NCBI GenBank assembly: GCA_029851415.1
Contig: CM056743.1
Location: 92,416,501-92,480,500 of the forward strand
Origin: Eretmocerus hayati
Lineage: Eukaryota; Arthropoda; Insecta; Hymenoptera; Aphelinidae
Reading direction: 5' to 3'
Length of the DNA stretch: 64,000 nucleotides
Below are positions 43,514-55,329 of this stretch, piece after piece. The translations under genes were made by a program, and so were the position numbers. The notes under the pieces are model-generated. The model did not search any database. It was not told the DNA's origin and saw nothing but the letters and a program-made list of their open reading frames with translations. Positions within the stretch are counted from its first letter, which is position 1. Each line of letters starts with the position of its first letter.

Positions 43514-44572
43514 AGTGAGAGACACAACATAGGCGACGCGAGTTAAAACTCCCAACCTCTGGAAAATGTTGCCTCCTCCACTCTCACGCAAAAGTCTATC
43601 TCCAGCGGTCAATGGCGGAGATACGGCACCCGCAGTCAATACTTTCACGTCTATGCTGGGTACTGAAGAGGAGCCCGATATACGTCAAAATTTGAGGGTA
43701 AGAGGGTCGTCACCGTTGTTGTCTGTCGTTGTGAATTTCACGAACAGGCAAGTCGAGACATCGCGAAGGGATTTTTAATCGAGAGGCCGTCATTATTGAC
43801 CCTCACTAATCCACGCCAATCTCTGGTAAATTGTTGCTTTGGAGGTGGATACTCACATAACCATCGTTTAAGCTAACGATTCTGCAAGAGCTTTTTCTCA
43901 CGGAGTGCGGCAGTTGACCCTCTGACAATAGTGTAATCCGTCGAGTAATGAGTGCACTAGCGATACTGCCTTGCTCGCTAACGCTCGCGCGGCTTCACTT
44001 TATTTGGTAAAATCAATAGTTTTGCGACATAAAATTGATTTCTATTATGTTCTGCAACTATTAAAACTATCAGTTGATAAAAAATTTTTGACTATGATAA
44101 TGATGAAAGTTCCGAGTTTTCTTTAAGAATTTTTCGATATTATGAAGATACTCTTTTTAGTAGGTTTTTAACTAAAATTTCTAGTTGTTCTTCAGTTAAG
44201 GTGGCTGCAGTACTTTTTAATAAAACGTTTGTTTTAAGCGCAAATGGGCATGAACTATACTTAATTTTAACATCAGACATATTAAACCATTTGCGAATAT
44301 ATGGAGTCAACCACTAAGATCGTAAGCAAATTGACTTCAAAAATTGTTTTTGACTTACACGTAACCTTATGGGTCAGATGCGTTAAGATGAGCTCACGCA
44401 GTAACTATTCGTATGATTTTTGTTTTGACTAAGGAAACAGATCCTTAGCCATTTCCTAAAAATTGATACCAGGAAAATCATGGGTGAATCATTATAATTT
44501 CTAAAAAATGAAAGTGAAAGTAAAAAAGTAGCGTTGCAGCCAATGCTTGCGATGTGAGTAAGTATAGAGGAG
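43514..44572. other. No supported gene
   Basis: A 70-codon frame (43566-43778) has no recognisable content. The remainder is AT-rich and featureless to the eye. Confidence 0.35.
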
Positions 44573-45403
44573 AGTGGGGCAAAATTGGACGGATTTTGCA
44601 GTGGGGCTATCTGACGATACTTGGGACTATGCGCGCTATGGGACTTTGAAGTTCAACTATTGAATAGATTGTAAAAAGATTTCCAGACCCCTAGGTCTCA
44701 GCGTTCATACTTTTCCTTGAAGTTGAAAAAAAAAATCTGTCCAAATTTATCCCGAACTGGGGGCTCTCTTGACGAGTTTTGGGGGCAAATTTGGACAGCC
44801 TTCCAAAATTGAGGTATACGGCATTATTCCCTACCTATTAAAATCGCATTTGCCCATCAAAACACGTGGTAATAACTCAAAATCAATAGAAAAACCCCCT
44901 AAGACTTTTATATCCTCCCATAGCCCGAGCAAGCGAGCCGTTTTTGTGTTATTCTTCAGCATTAATGAGATAGGCGCTTCACTGGTGTAATATCGTCTTC
45001 AGCAATCAGTAATCGACTCGTAGCTTCTAAGAGTCGACTTTTCTTTTTTTTTCATACTGGAGGTATTCATACTCGCCCCTACGTCAACGATCCCCTTGAT
45101 AGTGTGGAACATTCAAGGCAATGTCACCGAATGCGAGAGTGAAAATGCGAAAATCGAGGGCTATGCTGGAATACGTTGAAAGCGACTTCTGACTCCTGAG
45201 ACGGCCATGGGACATCGTAACTTCATTCCCTCACCCATTTTCAATAAACTCACTCATCTCCAACCTCCCACGCTTGGAAAGATTCGCACAGATGCACACG
45301 CCCCTCGATACGCGCAATTATCCTCGATAAACATGGACAGGCAATCGGTCGACCGATTTTAGATGGGATTTAGCATTGTCCAATTTCGCCCCCACCAATT
45401 CGT
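44573..45403. repeat. Possible TIR element with GTGGGGCAAAATTGGAC ends
   Basis: GTGGGGCAAAATTGGAC (44574 onward) is inverted as TTGTCCAATTTCGCCCCCAC (about 45385-45404). Related inner motifs occur at about 44738 (TGTCCAAATTTATCCC) and 44780 (GGGGGCAAATTTGGACA), suggesting nested units. No transposase. Confidence 0.45.
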
Positions 45404-45544
45404 CGAAAAATGCCCTTAGGTATTTTTTTCGCAGAATTGTGATCATTGCGGCTCAAGTGTACCGATTTTGGCCCACGACGGCTCAAAATCTTCGTTATGT
45501 AACATAGTTTTTGACCCCTAAACGGCGATTAAGCTCGTCCACTG

Positions 45545-45800
45545 AAGTTCTTAATCAATGTCAATTCAATCAATTCAATTTAATTTCAATCAATTATCTC
45601 AACAAAATATTATGAAAAGAAATTTTTGTGGGAAAAAGAGGAAAAAAATGATGAGATAACTCAAAGATAACCAAAAGATAAAAAGATGACCCAAAGATAA
45701 CGTTTAGATAAGAAGATAATCTAAGGATACTTTCAAGATAGTCTTAGATGATGAAATAGTTGGAGATATACAGTAAGTATTCAGATACACGCGTCAACAT
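45545..45800. repeat. Left AGATA-rich flanking repeat
   Basis: AAAAGATAAAAAGATGACCCAAAGATAACG ... AGTAAGTATTCAGATACACGCG corresponds, with divergence, to 49980-50225 on the same strand. The two copies bracket the compact locus between them. Confidence 0.6.
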
Positions 45801-45832
45801 TCATCATAAAAGTCACTAGAGGGAGCTAGAGG

Positions 45833-45982
45833 TATATATACAAAGTTAAAGCGTGGAGAAAGGTCAGTCTGTTCCGACCCATCGAAGGGTGAAGTCGATG
45901 TCGCTCCTGGTGATCAAGAAGAACTCCGAGAGGCAACCTCCAGGAGCTATGAGGTCAATTGAGTTATCACGAAGGAGTTAAA
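45833..45982 (+). promoter_or_regulatory. Core promoter 1 with non-coding first exon
   Basis: TATATATA at 45833 lies 33 bp upstream of the A in TCAGTC (45864-45869), the insect initiator consensus. About 115 bp downstream is a donor AAAC|GTAAGTAATT. The transcribed part has no useful start codon that stays open. It is the first of two near-copies. Confidence 0.6.
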
Positions 45983-46060
45983 CGTAAGTAATTACTTATA
46001 AAACATTTAAATATATAAATATTTAGACATATAATTTTAATATATAGAGGGAGTTAAAAA

Positions 46061-46201
46061 TATATATACAATGTTAAAGCATGGAGAAAGGTCAGTCTGT
46101 TTCAACCCATTGAAGGGTGAAGTCGATGCCGCTCCTGGTGATCAAGAAGTACTCCAAGAGCCAACCCCCAGGAGCTATGAGGTCAATCGAGATATCACGA
46201 A
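46061..46201 (+). promoter_or_regulatory. Core promoter 2, tandem copy of promoter 1
   Basis: The same TATATATA (46061) to TCAGTC (46092) spacing of 33 bp to the A, and the same donor AAAC|GTAAGTAATT. It is offset from the first copy by about 228 bp, with roughly 85-90 percent identity by eye. Either could drive the small gene at 46362. Confidence 0.6.
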
Positions 46202-46361
46202 GGAATCAAACGTAAGTAATTATTTATAAAACATTTCAAAAACAGATATTCAAACAAATAATTTAAATAGTATATACCATTCATCCATCCCTATCTATCT
46301 ATATTGATTTATTTATTATATTTCTGAATAACAATGTAACTTCCATTTGGATTGATTTCAG

Positions 46362-46868
46362 CATATACCATAATGTACATCCTGCATTCTGCCAACTGTA
46401 ATGAGAGGATGGAAAAGAAGAATGCAACCTCTAAAACTATCAAGAAACATATTGGGAAGCAGTTCTGGTAAGTTATCTTTAGAATTTTTTAAATATTCAA
46501 TGAACATTAGTATACTTGATTTTGTTAGAACATTAACAAAATCGCATTAATTGTTCTAATAAATGCTTTACCACTCACCCCCCCCCCTTTCATAATTTCA
46601 TCAGATAAATTTACACATAAATACACACACGCATTCACACACGCAATCCCTCACATGTATATATATATATACACGTTTTCACACAAGTTCCAATTATTTC
46701 ATGGTAGAGGAATAATCTGCAATATTACATTTTCCATTCCACAGCGCCATTAAGGACGAATGGAAATGTATCCCGTTAGTCCATGGGATAACTAACTCGG
46801 CGAGAAATCAAGAAGCAAAATTGGGATGCCATCATTGTGGATTGAAGGACGGATTCCAGGTGATTTGA
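46362..46868 (+). CDS. Small spliced gene, 72 codons, unknown function
   Basis: Acceptor ATTGATTTCAG ends at 46361. ATG at 46373 opens a frame to TTC TG|GTAAGT at 46467. Acceptor CATTCCACAG ends at 46744, and joining to CGCCATT completes a Cys codon and keeps the frame. It then runs to TGA at 46866-46868, or to CAG|GTGATT at 46859 if a further exon exists. The product starts MYILHSANCNERMEKK and contains QFCAIKDEWKCIP and GCHHCGLKDGF. Five Cys and a CHHC pair suggest metal binding or disulfides. There is no clear signal peptide. Consistent splice signals, phase and upstream promoters support a real gene; no family recognised. Confidence 0.55.
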
Positions 46869-47305
46869 AATAATTTAAAAACATTCAATTTAGGTAATTA
46901 CATATTTATTTTCATACTGTTTCTATAAAATTATGGAATCTACTATAAATTGTAAAATAAGAATATGTATACTGGATGACTTAATAAAATTCAACAGAGA
47001 CAGGACATTTGCCCGTCTCTCCCCTCTCGTCTCCTTTCATTTCATAGGTTTAATTAGAATAAGTTTTACAAAGTTTACAATGACTTAACAACAACGATAT
47101 GATTATTTTCAAATTGTGGTTCGACATAATTCAAATTAATTACATTTCAATTCCGACGATTTTAATTAATTGCAAAATCATAAATATTTTCAAATCACGA
47201 CCACGACGATAGGACAGAAATTTCAAGAATGAGTGAATTTAACTTTAGAATTTTTGCCAATAAAAGAACGACGTGACTCCAACATACGAAGAATCCAATA
47301 CTTGA

Positions 47306-47622
47306 CTATCGCCTGCGGTAGGGTGCCTCACAAAAGTGCTGAGGTAATGTCAAGGATTCGGTGTTCTTATTAGCTGACTGACGGATCCCATCAAAGAATT
47401 TCCGCCCAATTGAATCCCTACATATCTGAGTCATTCTACACAGAACCCTTGAAGGTCCCCTGTTAGTAAATGACTCATCCATAGATTTGTACATTCTCTT
47501 GGAATCGTGAAATTCTGGGCTACGAACGCACATACTCTGACTGCATTATCCATCGAGCAATAATTGAACAAAATAGAAAAATAATTCTCCTGATAATAAC
47601 TTTTAGAAGATTTTGCAATCAA
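47306..47622 (-). CDS. Small conserved frame, copy 1
   Basis: Two overlapping minus-strand frames exist. A 63-codon frame from 47622 (MIAKSSKSYYQENYF ...) is open here and in the second copy. Another frame gives MCVRSPEFHDSKRMYK ... PQHFCEAPYRRR (47306-47533), preceded by a TAA here. Only one residue differs from copy 2 over the latter. I cannot tell which frame is used; splicing between them is possible. Unknown function. Confidence 0.4.
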
Positions 47623-47824
47623 TTAAAATCGTCATTAGAGATCGAAGTTTTCCTGTTCTTTTCAATACACTCACCAAAATGGAATAAGAGTAATGATAAA
47701 CTTTTTAGTAACTATTGTTGCAAAATGGATTTCACACTAAAGAACACTAACAGTATCCAAGCAACACCATTGATGATTCAAAACAAACAAAAAATCACAT
47801 CAATCATAATTGAAACACTTCAAT

Positions 47825-48290
47825 TCACACTGATGAGAACGTTGCGGTGACTCGCCTAGGCCATGGCTCAAGAGTGATTAACTCCGCTGAGCGCGACCGA
47901 AGCGAAAAATCCAATACAAACTCTTCAACACCACACTCATCACATAAATGGGCTTTGATGCAATCAACTCATCACACATAGCACTATTGAAACACTCATT
48001 CTACATTGATGAGAACGTTGCGGTGACTCGCCTAGGCCATGGCTCAAGAGTGATTAACTCCGCTGAGAGCGACCGAAGCGAAAAATCCAATACAAAGTCT
48101 TCAACACCACACTCATCACATAAATGGGCTTTGATGCAATCAACTAAGCACACATAGCACTATTGAAACACTCACTCCACACTGATGATAACGTTGCGGT
48201 ATCTCGCCTAGGCCATGGCTCAAGAGTTATTAACTCCACTGAGAGCGACCGAAGCGAAAAATCCAATACTGATTCATCAACACTTTACAC
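47825..48290. repeat. 175-bp tandem repeat, three copies
   Basis: Cores beginning ACGTTGCGGTGACTCGCC lie at 47839, about 48014 and 48189. Each core (about 75 bp, with GCCTAGGCCATGGCTCAAGA and CCGCTGAGAGCGACCGAAGC) is GC-richer than the AT-rich linker. Two more copies lie in the duplicated half. Confidence 0.85.
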
Positions 48291-48834
48291 ACAACATGAT
48301 AAGACACTCAAATCAATATTACAAACAATCTAACAATTTCCATATTGCAACAATAGAAGTTTTATTCAAATGCAATAATAAAATCGTTTCAAATGATTAT
48401 CAAATCTTTCAATAAGTATTCAATACATAGTTGAAAAGATATTCAATATTCAACTAATTCCATAGTAAAATCACTCGATTATTTCAGAAAAAATCATATA
48501 TATCGAACCATCTAATGAATTCCAAACGAGACGAACATTTGTCCATCTCATCCCTTCCATATCCTTTCATTTCATAGGTTTAATTAAGATAAGTTCTACA
48601 GAATTTCAATATGATTTAAAAACGTTGATAAGATACTTTTCATTGCGGTTCAATCAAATTCAAATCATTTCTGTTTCGACTCCGACGATTTCAATTGATT
48701 GCAAAATCATAAATAATTTCAAATCACGACCACGACGATAGGACAGAAATTTCAAGAATGAGTAAATTTAACTTTAGAATTTTTGCCAATAATAAATCGA
48801 CGTGACTCCAACATACGAAGAATCCAATACTTGA

Positions 48835-49151
48835 CTATCGCCTGCGGTAGGGTGCCTCACAAAAGTGCTGAGGTAATGTCAAGGATTCGGTGTTCTTATT
48901 AGCTGACTGACGGATCCCATCAAAGAATTTCCGCCCAATTGAATCCCTACATATCTGAGTCATTCTACACAGAACCCTTGAAGGTCCCCTGTTAATAAAT
49001 GACTCATCCATAGATTTGTACATTCTCTTGGAATCGTGAAATTCTGGGCTACGAACGCACATACTCTGACTGCATCTTCCATCGAGCAATAATTGAACAA
49101 AATAGGAAAAAGATTCTCCTGATAACAACTTTTAGAAGATTTTGCAATCAA
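48835..49151 (-). CDS. Small conserved frame, copy 2
   Basis: Here the long frame is open for 97 codons (49128 to 48835), starting MLSGESFSYFVQLLLDG and ending HFCEAPYRRR; the alternative 63-codon frame (49151-48960) is open too. The near-perfect match with copy 1 over the last 75 codons, against more divergence around it, suggests selection or recent conversion. Rich in Arg, Ser and Cys. No family recognised. Confidence 0.45.
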
Positions 49152-49354
49152 TTACAATCGTCATTAGAGATCGAAGTTTTCCTTTTTTTCAATACACTCA
49201 TTAAAATGGAATAACGAATGATAATAAACTTTTTAGTAACGATTGTTGCCAAATGGAATTTACACTGAAGAACACTAACAGTCCCTCATACAACACCATT
49301 GGTGATTTAGAACACACAAGAAAACACATCATCACAATTAAGACACTTCAATCT

Positions 49355-49640
49355 ACATTGATGAGAACGTTGCGGTGACTCGCCTAGGCCATGGCTGAAG
49401 AGTGTTCAACTCCGCTGAGAGGGACCGAAGCGAAGAATCCAATACAAACTCATCGACACTACACTCATCACATATATAGGCCTTCATACAATCAACTGAT
49501 CACACAAAGCACTATTGAAACACTAACTTTACACTGATGATAACGTTGCGGTAACTCGCCTAGGCCATGGCTCAAGAGTTATATTAACTCCGCTAAGAGC
49601 GACCGAAGCGAAAAATCCAAAACTAATTCATCAACACTCC
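49355..49640. repeat. 175-bp tandem repeat, two copies
   Basis: Cores at 49367 and 49541, the counterpart of the three-copy array at 47825-48290 in the duplicated block. The same core and linker order is kept. Confidence 0.85.
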
Positions 49641-49979
49641 ACACACAACATGATAAGACACTCAAATCAATATAACAAACAATCTAACAATTCCCATATT
49701 GCAACAATAGAAATTTATCCATTCAAATTCATTAATAAAATCTTTCTAAATAATTATCAAATCTTCTAAGGAGTACCCAATGCATAGTTGAAAAAATATT
49801 CAATAATCAACTTTTTTCAAGGTAAATCACTCAAGTGTTTCAGAAAATTCATGTAAATTGAATAACGATTGAGTAATACCATCTCTAAAAAATTACACAG
49901 TACATAAAAAATCAATTACTCCAATTTAATACACCAAAAAACTGAAAATGTATAAAAAAATCACTCGGAAAAGTAAAAA

Positions 49980-50225
49980 CAACCGAAAAAAAAATAGAAA
50001 TAATCAAAAAACGACTCAATAACTTAAGAATAATCATAAGATAATCAAAAGATAAAAAGATGGTCAAAAGATAACAATAAGATGAGAAGATAACTTTAAG
50101 ATGATCATAGATGATCTTAGATAATCTTAGATGATCTCAGATGATCTTAGATGATCTTAGATAATCTTAGATGATCTCAGATGATCTTAGATGATCTTAG
50201 ATAATAAGTACTTAGACACTCGCGA
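49980..50225. repeat. Right AGATA-rich flanking repeat with GATGATCTTA array
   Basis: AAAAGATAAAAAGATGGTCAAAAGATAAC matches the left flank at about 45655. It then expands into tandem GATGATCTTA/GATGATCTCA units (50105-50205) and ends AATAAGTACTTAGACACTCGCG, matching the left end near 45770. Confidence 0.65.
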
Positions 50226-51077
50226 CACATAAGGTCTATTGTCGCTCTCACAATACCAACTCATATTTTTTCCCGTCAAGTTGGCAACCCTGCTTACGAT
50301 TTTACGTTGGCAGCCCTGCTCGGGGGGATCCGGACGGACGGGATTTTGCCCGCGGCTTAATTATTGTAATAAAATAATGTAATCTGCTTTCAATTTCCGC
50401 CACTCGAGGTTTAATCCCCAGGCAAAGCTTCTTGTTCATTTTCATCTTTCTAATATCCTCATTACCTCTTTTCCCTGATATCATACAAGTAAAACCGATT
50501 AACTACCGAATAAAATTCGATCCGGATTCTTCCAGATGTCAACGTTGCATGAAGAAATTCGGGATAATCACACACATTCTTGTTATATCTTGCCAAATTC
50601 TTGGTCAAGAACAGAAACGGACGATAACTAGCCGTATCACGCTGTGAAAATTGGACTGAGTTATACAGCTCTTTGGAACGAATGGGTCCGGTTCTTTCGC
50701 AAAGCCGATGATAACTACGGCTACCATGATACGATTAATGCCAATATTCGAAAGTTATCGTTATCAGCCTGTCAAGAATTAGGGTCATTTCGATTTCGTT
50801 CACGTCATCATGAGTTATCGTGGGAAATATTACCGTAATCGTATCCGCGTTAATGTAGATTATCGCTGATATTATTGATATTGCAATACATATGAGGGTG
50901 CAGGAAGTTGGTCTCGAAAGTTTATCGAATCTATCACCGACTATTCGATATTCGCGCGAAAATGAACGCGATGCTTGCTCATGTCGATTGAACTGTCAGC
51001 CAATCTCATAGACACGGTCGCGACAACGCTGTATGAGCAATGGAAGAGTATGAGTTTGTTAACAAGTGATGCTTAGG
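50226..51077. other. No supported gene
   Basis: Spacer before the Chapaev-like element; short frames only (for example 50432-50647), no motif recognised. Confidence 0.35.
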
Positions 51078-54000
51078 CACGGTGTGCCTGAATTGATTTT
51101 AAATGAAATTTTCAGCTTCGGTCCTGGAAGTTTTGGGTTTCGTTTCTGCGTAATTTAGACATCAAATTCCTTGAAAAAGGAAAATCTTTCGCCGGGCCGA
51201 TTCTGAGGAATGTCAATTGGAACATTTTTGGAACTTTTTTGGAACTTTTGCTTTTTAAATCTCTGAAAAATCAGTCTTGGCTGTGGATTCAGTGATCCAA
51301 ACATGAATCGTCATACCTAGAGCATATTTTCTCATGAAAGCAAGTCTCTAGCCCCACTTGGACCCTCAAAAGAGTAGCCAAAAATGCTATTGCAGTCCTC
51401 GACGAGGCCCTCGATCATAAATCTCACGTGAAATCATTTAAATTCTCTCAAAATTTGCAATCAAAATACTGATGATATGTGTCTAATTCTGTATTTGTGC
51501 TACCTCGTCAAATACCATTTCTTGGCGTGAGGATGAGTGAGATTAGTATACAGTTGTGCGGGTGAATATTATGATCGAGAATATCAGTTTCTAGAGGAGG
51601 GATTTCGTCATGATTAGTGTTCAATGTAATGTATAGTCGCTTTGCACAGATGATGTCGGTAAGTCGACACACTGTTGTGCGATCATTCACTATACTATAT
51701 ACATTTGGTATTATTGGCAAACCGTTCGCATACTCGAATACTTGCAAGTACCGGCCGTACAAATTCAAAACAAACATCACTTCAAGTCAAGCCTATCTTG
51801 CCTCTGTCAAACTAGTATAGTGCTTCGAAAGTTTGCAAGCAGTTGATGTCCGCATTTGAGCTCTATTTGTTCATAATCGCGAATCATATTTGTTATAATC
51901 ATCCAGCTCATTCGATGTCACGGTTCACCGACTCTATCATCGTTTTTTGAAGAATAATGTCGCCAAAGGATCACGCATATAGTCATGATGAAAATAGGCT
52001 CAAAGTTTGTCTCTTGTGCTTTCGAAAGAAGAAAAACATGTATGCCATTCAGAAGCAACTAAAATTGCATCTTGAGTCTGTGTTTGATCGTTACGTGGAT
52101 ATCAAAACTCTACCAGGTGCTTTATGTGGTGGATGTAAAGTGAAAGTGTACCTTTGGAAATCTGGCAAAGGGAATCGAATCCAATTTCCTGACACTGCTG
52201 AGTTTCTAGATAGTTCTTCGCCTACGGAACGAGAAGAAAATGTTCAATGCTACTGCAAAATCTGTGATATAGCGAGGACAACTCCATTCAATTCATCATC
52301 GCATGCTAAGGCCAGATTATCAGGTAATTTCTGGACTCCTGTACTAATTCTAAAAATTGTACGAGGGCTATGCCATGGATATTTTTGTTTGTATGCTTGC
52401 GATTGATAAACCACGACCTCGTCGTAGTCTGCATCATCGTATCTTTGTTTCTGAATAAAGCAACAATAATGTCAGCCTTTCCTGGCAATTATGCTTACAA
52501 GTTTTATATCGCGGCATTCACTGTTAGTGATGGCATAGTAACAACGAGTAGAGTGGGGATCAGAAAGCTGTATTAGTGAGGAATGTGTGTATAGCGGTTT
52601 CCCACAGTGCTTTGCTCTGATAACGTGCCAGCTGCTCGACATTCTACAAGCTCTTCTTTCTGAATATTTCTACGCGAATGCGGGCCTATCCCGTAGAAAT
52701 GTGAAGCGTTTCCCACACGAGTTCAGTGATCGTGAGATATGGTGGAGCGTTAAGTTCGGGGTTTTCGGATGGAATTCTAAAGTTAAGGTCTACACGTTCG
52801 GCACAAATTTTTTGAATCCCTACCAATATTTGATATGTTTTCTTTACAGATGATTCAAGTTCACAGACACTTGGAAATCGCTGCTTTGATTGTTTCTCTC
52901 CACTTTCTCGAGGAATATCCCATATCTGTACTATAGAGTCTCTCATCAAGAATGTATCATCTTACTTGGAGAGTATTTCACAAAGAGCAAAGGAACAAGT
53001 TGCATCCAATCTTATAAAACATAAAATGCAGTCTAAATCTCAACTGATCCTACCACAATGCCGTGGGAAACCGTTGAATTTCATCAAGGAATCGAAGGGA
53101 AAATCACACCCTGGTAAAATGAGCAATCGCTCGTTATCTGTGGATGATCTGGCAAATATGCAAACACGTTTGAATCTGACTACTCGCCAGACTCATGGAA
53201 TGGCATCTTTCCTGAGGACCGCTACTCAGAATAGAAAATTGATCGAACCCGGTTTGAAGACTAAGCTCATAGAAAAATCGCACAAACTAGACGACTTCTT
53301 TGGCCATGGTCAGTTCGAATTCATTGATATCAATGGGAAAGCTATCTCGACTGTGTCCAGAGTGGTAGTTCACTGCACCGATACGAAAGAATTCGTAAAC
53401 TTTGTAGAAGCTCATAGAGGTTCCAAAAATTGTCACATAAAAAAGGGATTAGATGGCGGAGGTGGATCCTTCAAGATTTGCCTCTCAATTCAGTCAAATT
53501 CATGCTCAACAGATGTGACCGAATCGAAACGGCTGAAATTTAGTGATGGTGTGGTAGCAAAGTCTTTCAAGGACTCCGCTGTCAAAAAGATACTGTTGTT
53601 GGCAATAGCACCCAATGTTCAAGAAAACTATCACAATGTTTCATTACTGTTAGATGCATTAGACCTTGACGAACTCGGAGGGACGGTTGCCACCGATTTG
53701 AAATTGGCCAGTATCATCAGTGGGATAATGCCACAAAGCTGTACTTATCCATGTATTTGGTGTTATGCGAAGAAAGGCGAGCTCCACAAATGTTGTGAAC
53801 TAAGGACTGTCCAGGGGAATTTGAGTCACTACATGAAATGGGTTGCAGCTGGATCTGTCAAGAGTGATGCAAAAAATTATATGAATTGCGTCAACAAACC
53901 GCTGTTTCCAAGTCAGCCTAACAGAACATTCCTGGAACTCATACCACCACCTCAATTGCATATCATGCTGGGCGTTGTGAATACTATATTCACTCATATG

Positions 54001-55076
54001 CACCGTGAGTTTGAATACGAATCTACAGTGTGGATCAAAAAGTGCAATGTTGAGCGAGAGGTGACACATGGCAGCCCAGCATTCAAGGGAAATTCCTGTA
54101 AGATTCTTTTGGATAATGTTGACTTGTTGCGATCTCAATCAAACCTTGGATTGGTGAAATACGTTCGAGCATTCTCGGATTTCAAGAATGTTGTGAGTTC
54201 ATGTTTTGGACAGAATCTCAATCCGATCTACAAAGAATACATTGCGAAGTTTCGCCAAAGTTACATGGATTTGAAGCTTAGCGTCACCCCAAAAATTCAT
54301 GCAGTTTTCTTCCACATTGAGCAATTCTGTGACATGAAGGAGAGGGGACTAGGATTCTACAGTGAGCAAGCAGTTGAATCAGTACACCATGATTTCAATA
54401 TTTTCTGGGAGAATCATAAAGTTGCGAAGTCAAACGAAAACTACGAAAAGAAACTTCTTCGAGCGGTGTGCGCTTACAATAGCCTTCATGTATGAGATTC
54501 GATGACCCGCATACTTAAGACTTACCGATATAATTTCTCTGAAAGATTTGACGATCACGTTGAGAACGAATGTATGATTTGAATAAACAAGCCATTCTTG
54601 AATTCTTAAGAGTTATTTATCGATTTCAATGGGTCCCCCGGGCCACCATGTATATCCTCAAAATAACGATGTTTATCAATTTACCATATTCCTAATATAA
54701 TCTTTGATGAAACCCATCTCACGATACAAATCATGGTGGTTCTTTACGTGGAATTCACTGGGATGAGGATTTTAGTCACTGCTTGGAGATTTCCAGGAAA
54801 ACTAAAAAGCTTATTCTGATGAGAAAATATGATCCAGGAATGACTATTGATGTTTGGATCACTAAATCCACAGCCAAGACTGATTTTTCAGAGATTTAAA
54901 AAGCAAAAGTTCCAAAAAAGTTCCAAAAATATTCCAATTGACATTCCTCAGAATCGGCCCGGCGAAAGATTTTCCTTTTTCAAGGAATGTAATGTCTAAA
55001 TTACGTAGAAACGAAACCCAAAACTTCCAGGACCGAAGCTGAAAATTTCATTTAAAATCAGTTCAGGCACACCGTG
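51078..55076. mobile_element. Chapaev-like (CMC) DNA transposon, apparently intact
   Basis: The ends CACGGTGTGCCTGAA and TTCAGGCACACCGTG bound 3,999 bp. TAGG is duplicated on both sides (51074-51077 and 55077-55080). The inverted repeats continue for about 240 bp with few differences (51078-51320 against 54845-55076). CAC-type termini with a 4-bp duplication fit the Chapaev branch of the CMC superfamily, and the protein inside fits a DDE enzyme of that wider group. A shortened relative with the same kind of ends and its own 4-bp duplication lies at 58984-60412. Confidence 0.85.
51957..54495 (+). CDS. Chapaev-like transposase, two exons
   Basis: Exon 1 (51957-52323) starts MSPKDHAYSHDE and carries Cys pairs (CLLCFRKK, CGGC, CYCKIC), a likely zinc-binding N-terminus. 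It ends at TTATCAG|GTAATT. The acceptor TTTCTTTACAG ends at 52849. Joining gives an open frame of 670 codons through exon 2 (52850-54495). The catalytic part shows GLDGGGGSFKI (53449), VATDLKLASIISG (about 53689), PCIWCYAKKGEL with C and H residues of an insertion (about 53749), LIPPPQLHIMLGVVN (about 53938) and QAVESVHHDFNIFW (about 54368). These are candidate D, D and E sites. The enzyme would cut at the CACGG ends. There is no stop or frame change. The superfamily call rests on ends, target duplication and motif layout, not on alignment. Confidence 0.75.
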
Positions 55077-55080
55077 TAGG

Positions 55081-55329
55081 ATGATAAGTTTTCCACACGT
55101 TGGCTCTTATATACTGTATTTAGTATTTATCTGATAGAATGTGCGATGCCGAAATTTAACAGAACACGAAGAGATATTCTGATCTTGGAGATCCAAATTC
55201 TAACAATCCATCACGGAGAAGAGCAGAAAGTGATCCTAGTATTATACAGCAAGATGAGACAGAATTGTTCAGTGGAGGACTGAGACGGAACGTGAAGGCA
55301 GGCAAATATGTTGACGAAGAATATTTTTA
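55081..55329. other. Spacer, nothing recognised
   Basis: Between the Chapaev-like element and the decayed hAT; no motif seen. Confidence 0.3.

Larger units (their letters stand above)
47000..49850. repeat. Tandem duplication, offset about 1,528 bp
   Basis: About 47000-48480 and 48530-49850 are near-copies. The minus-strand frame at 47306 recurs at 48835 (offset 1529), and the repeat core at 47839 recurs at 49367 (offset 1528). Copy 2 has one 175-bp repeat fewer. The segment around the minus-strand frames is almost unchanged, while flanking DNA is more diverged. Confidence 0.85.
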
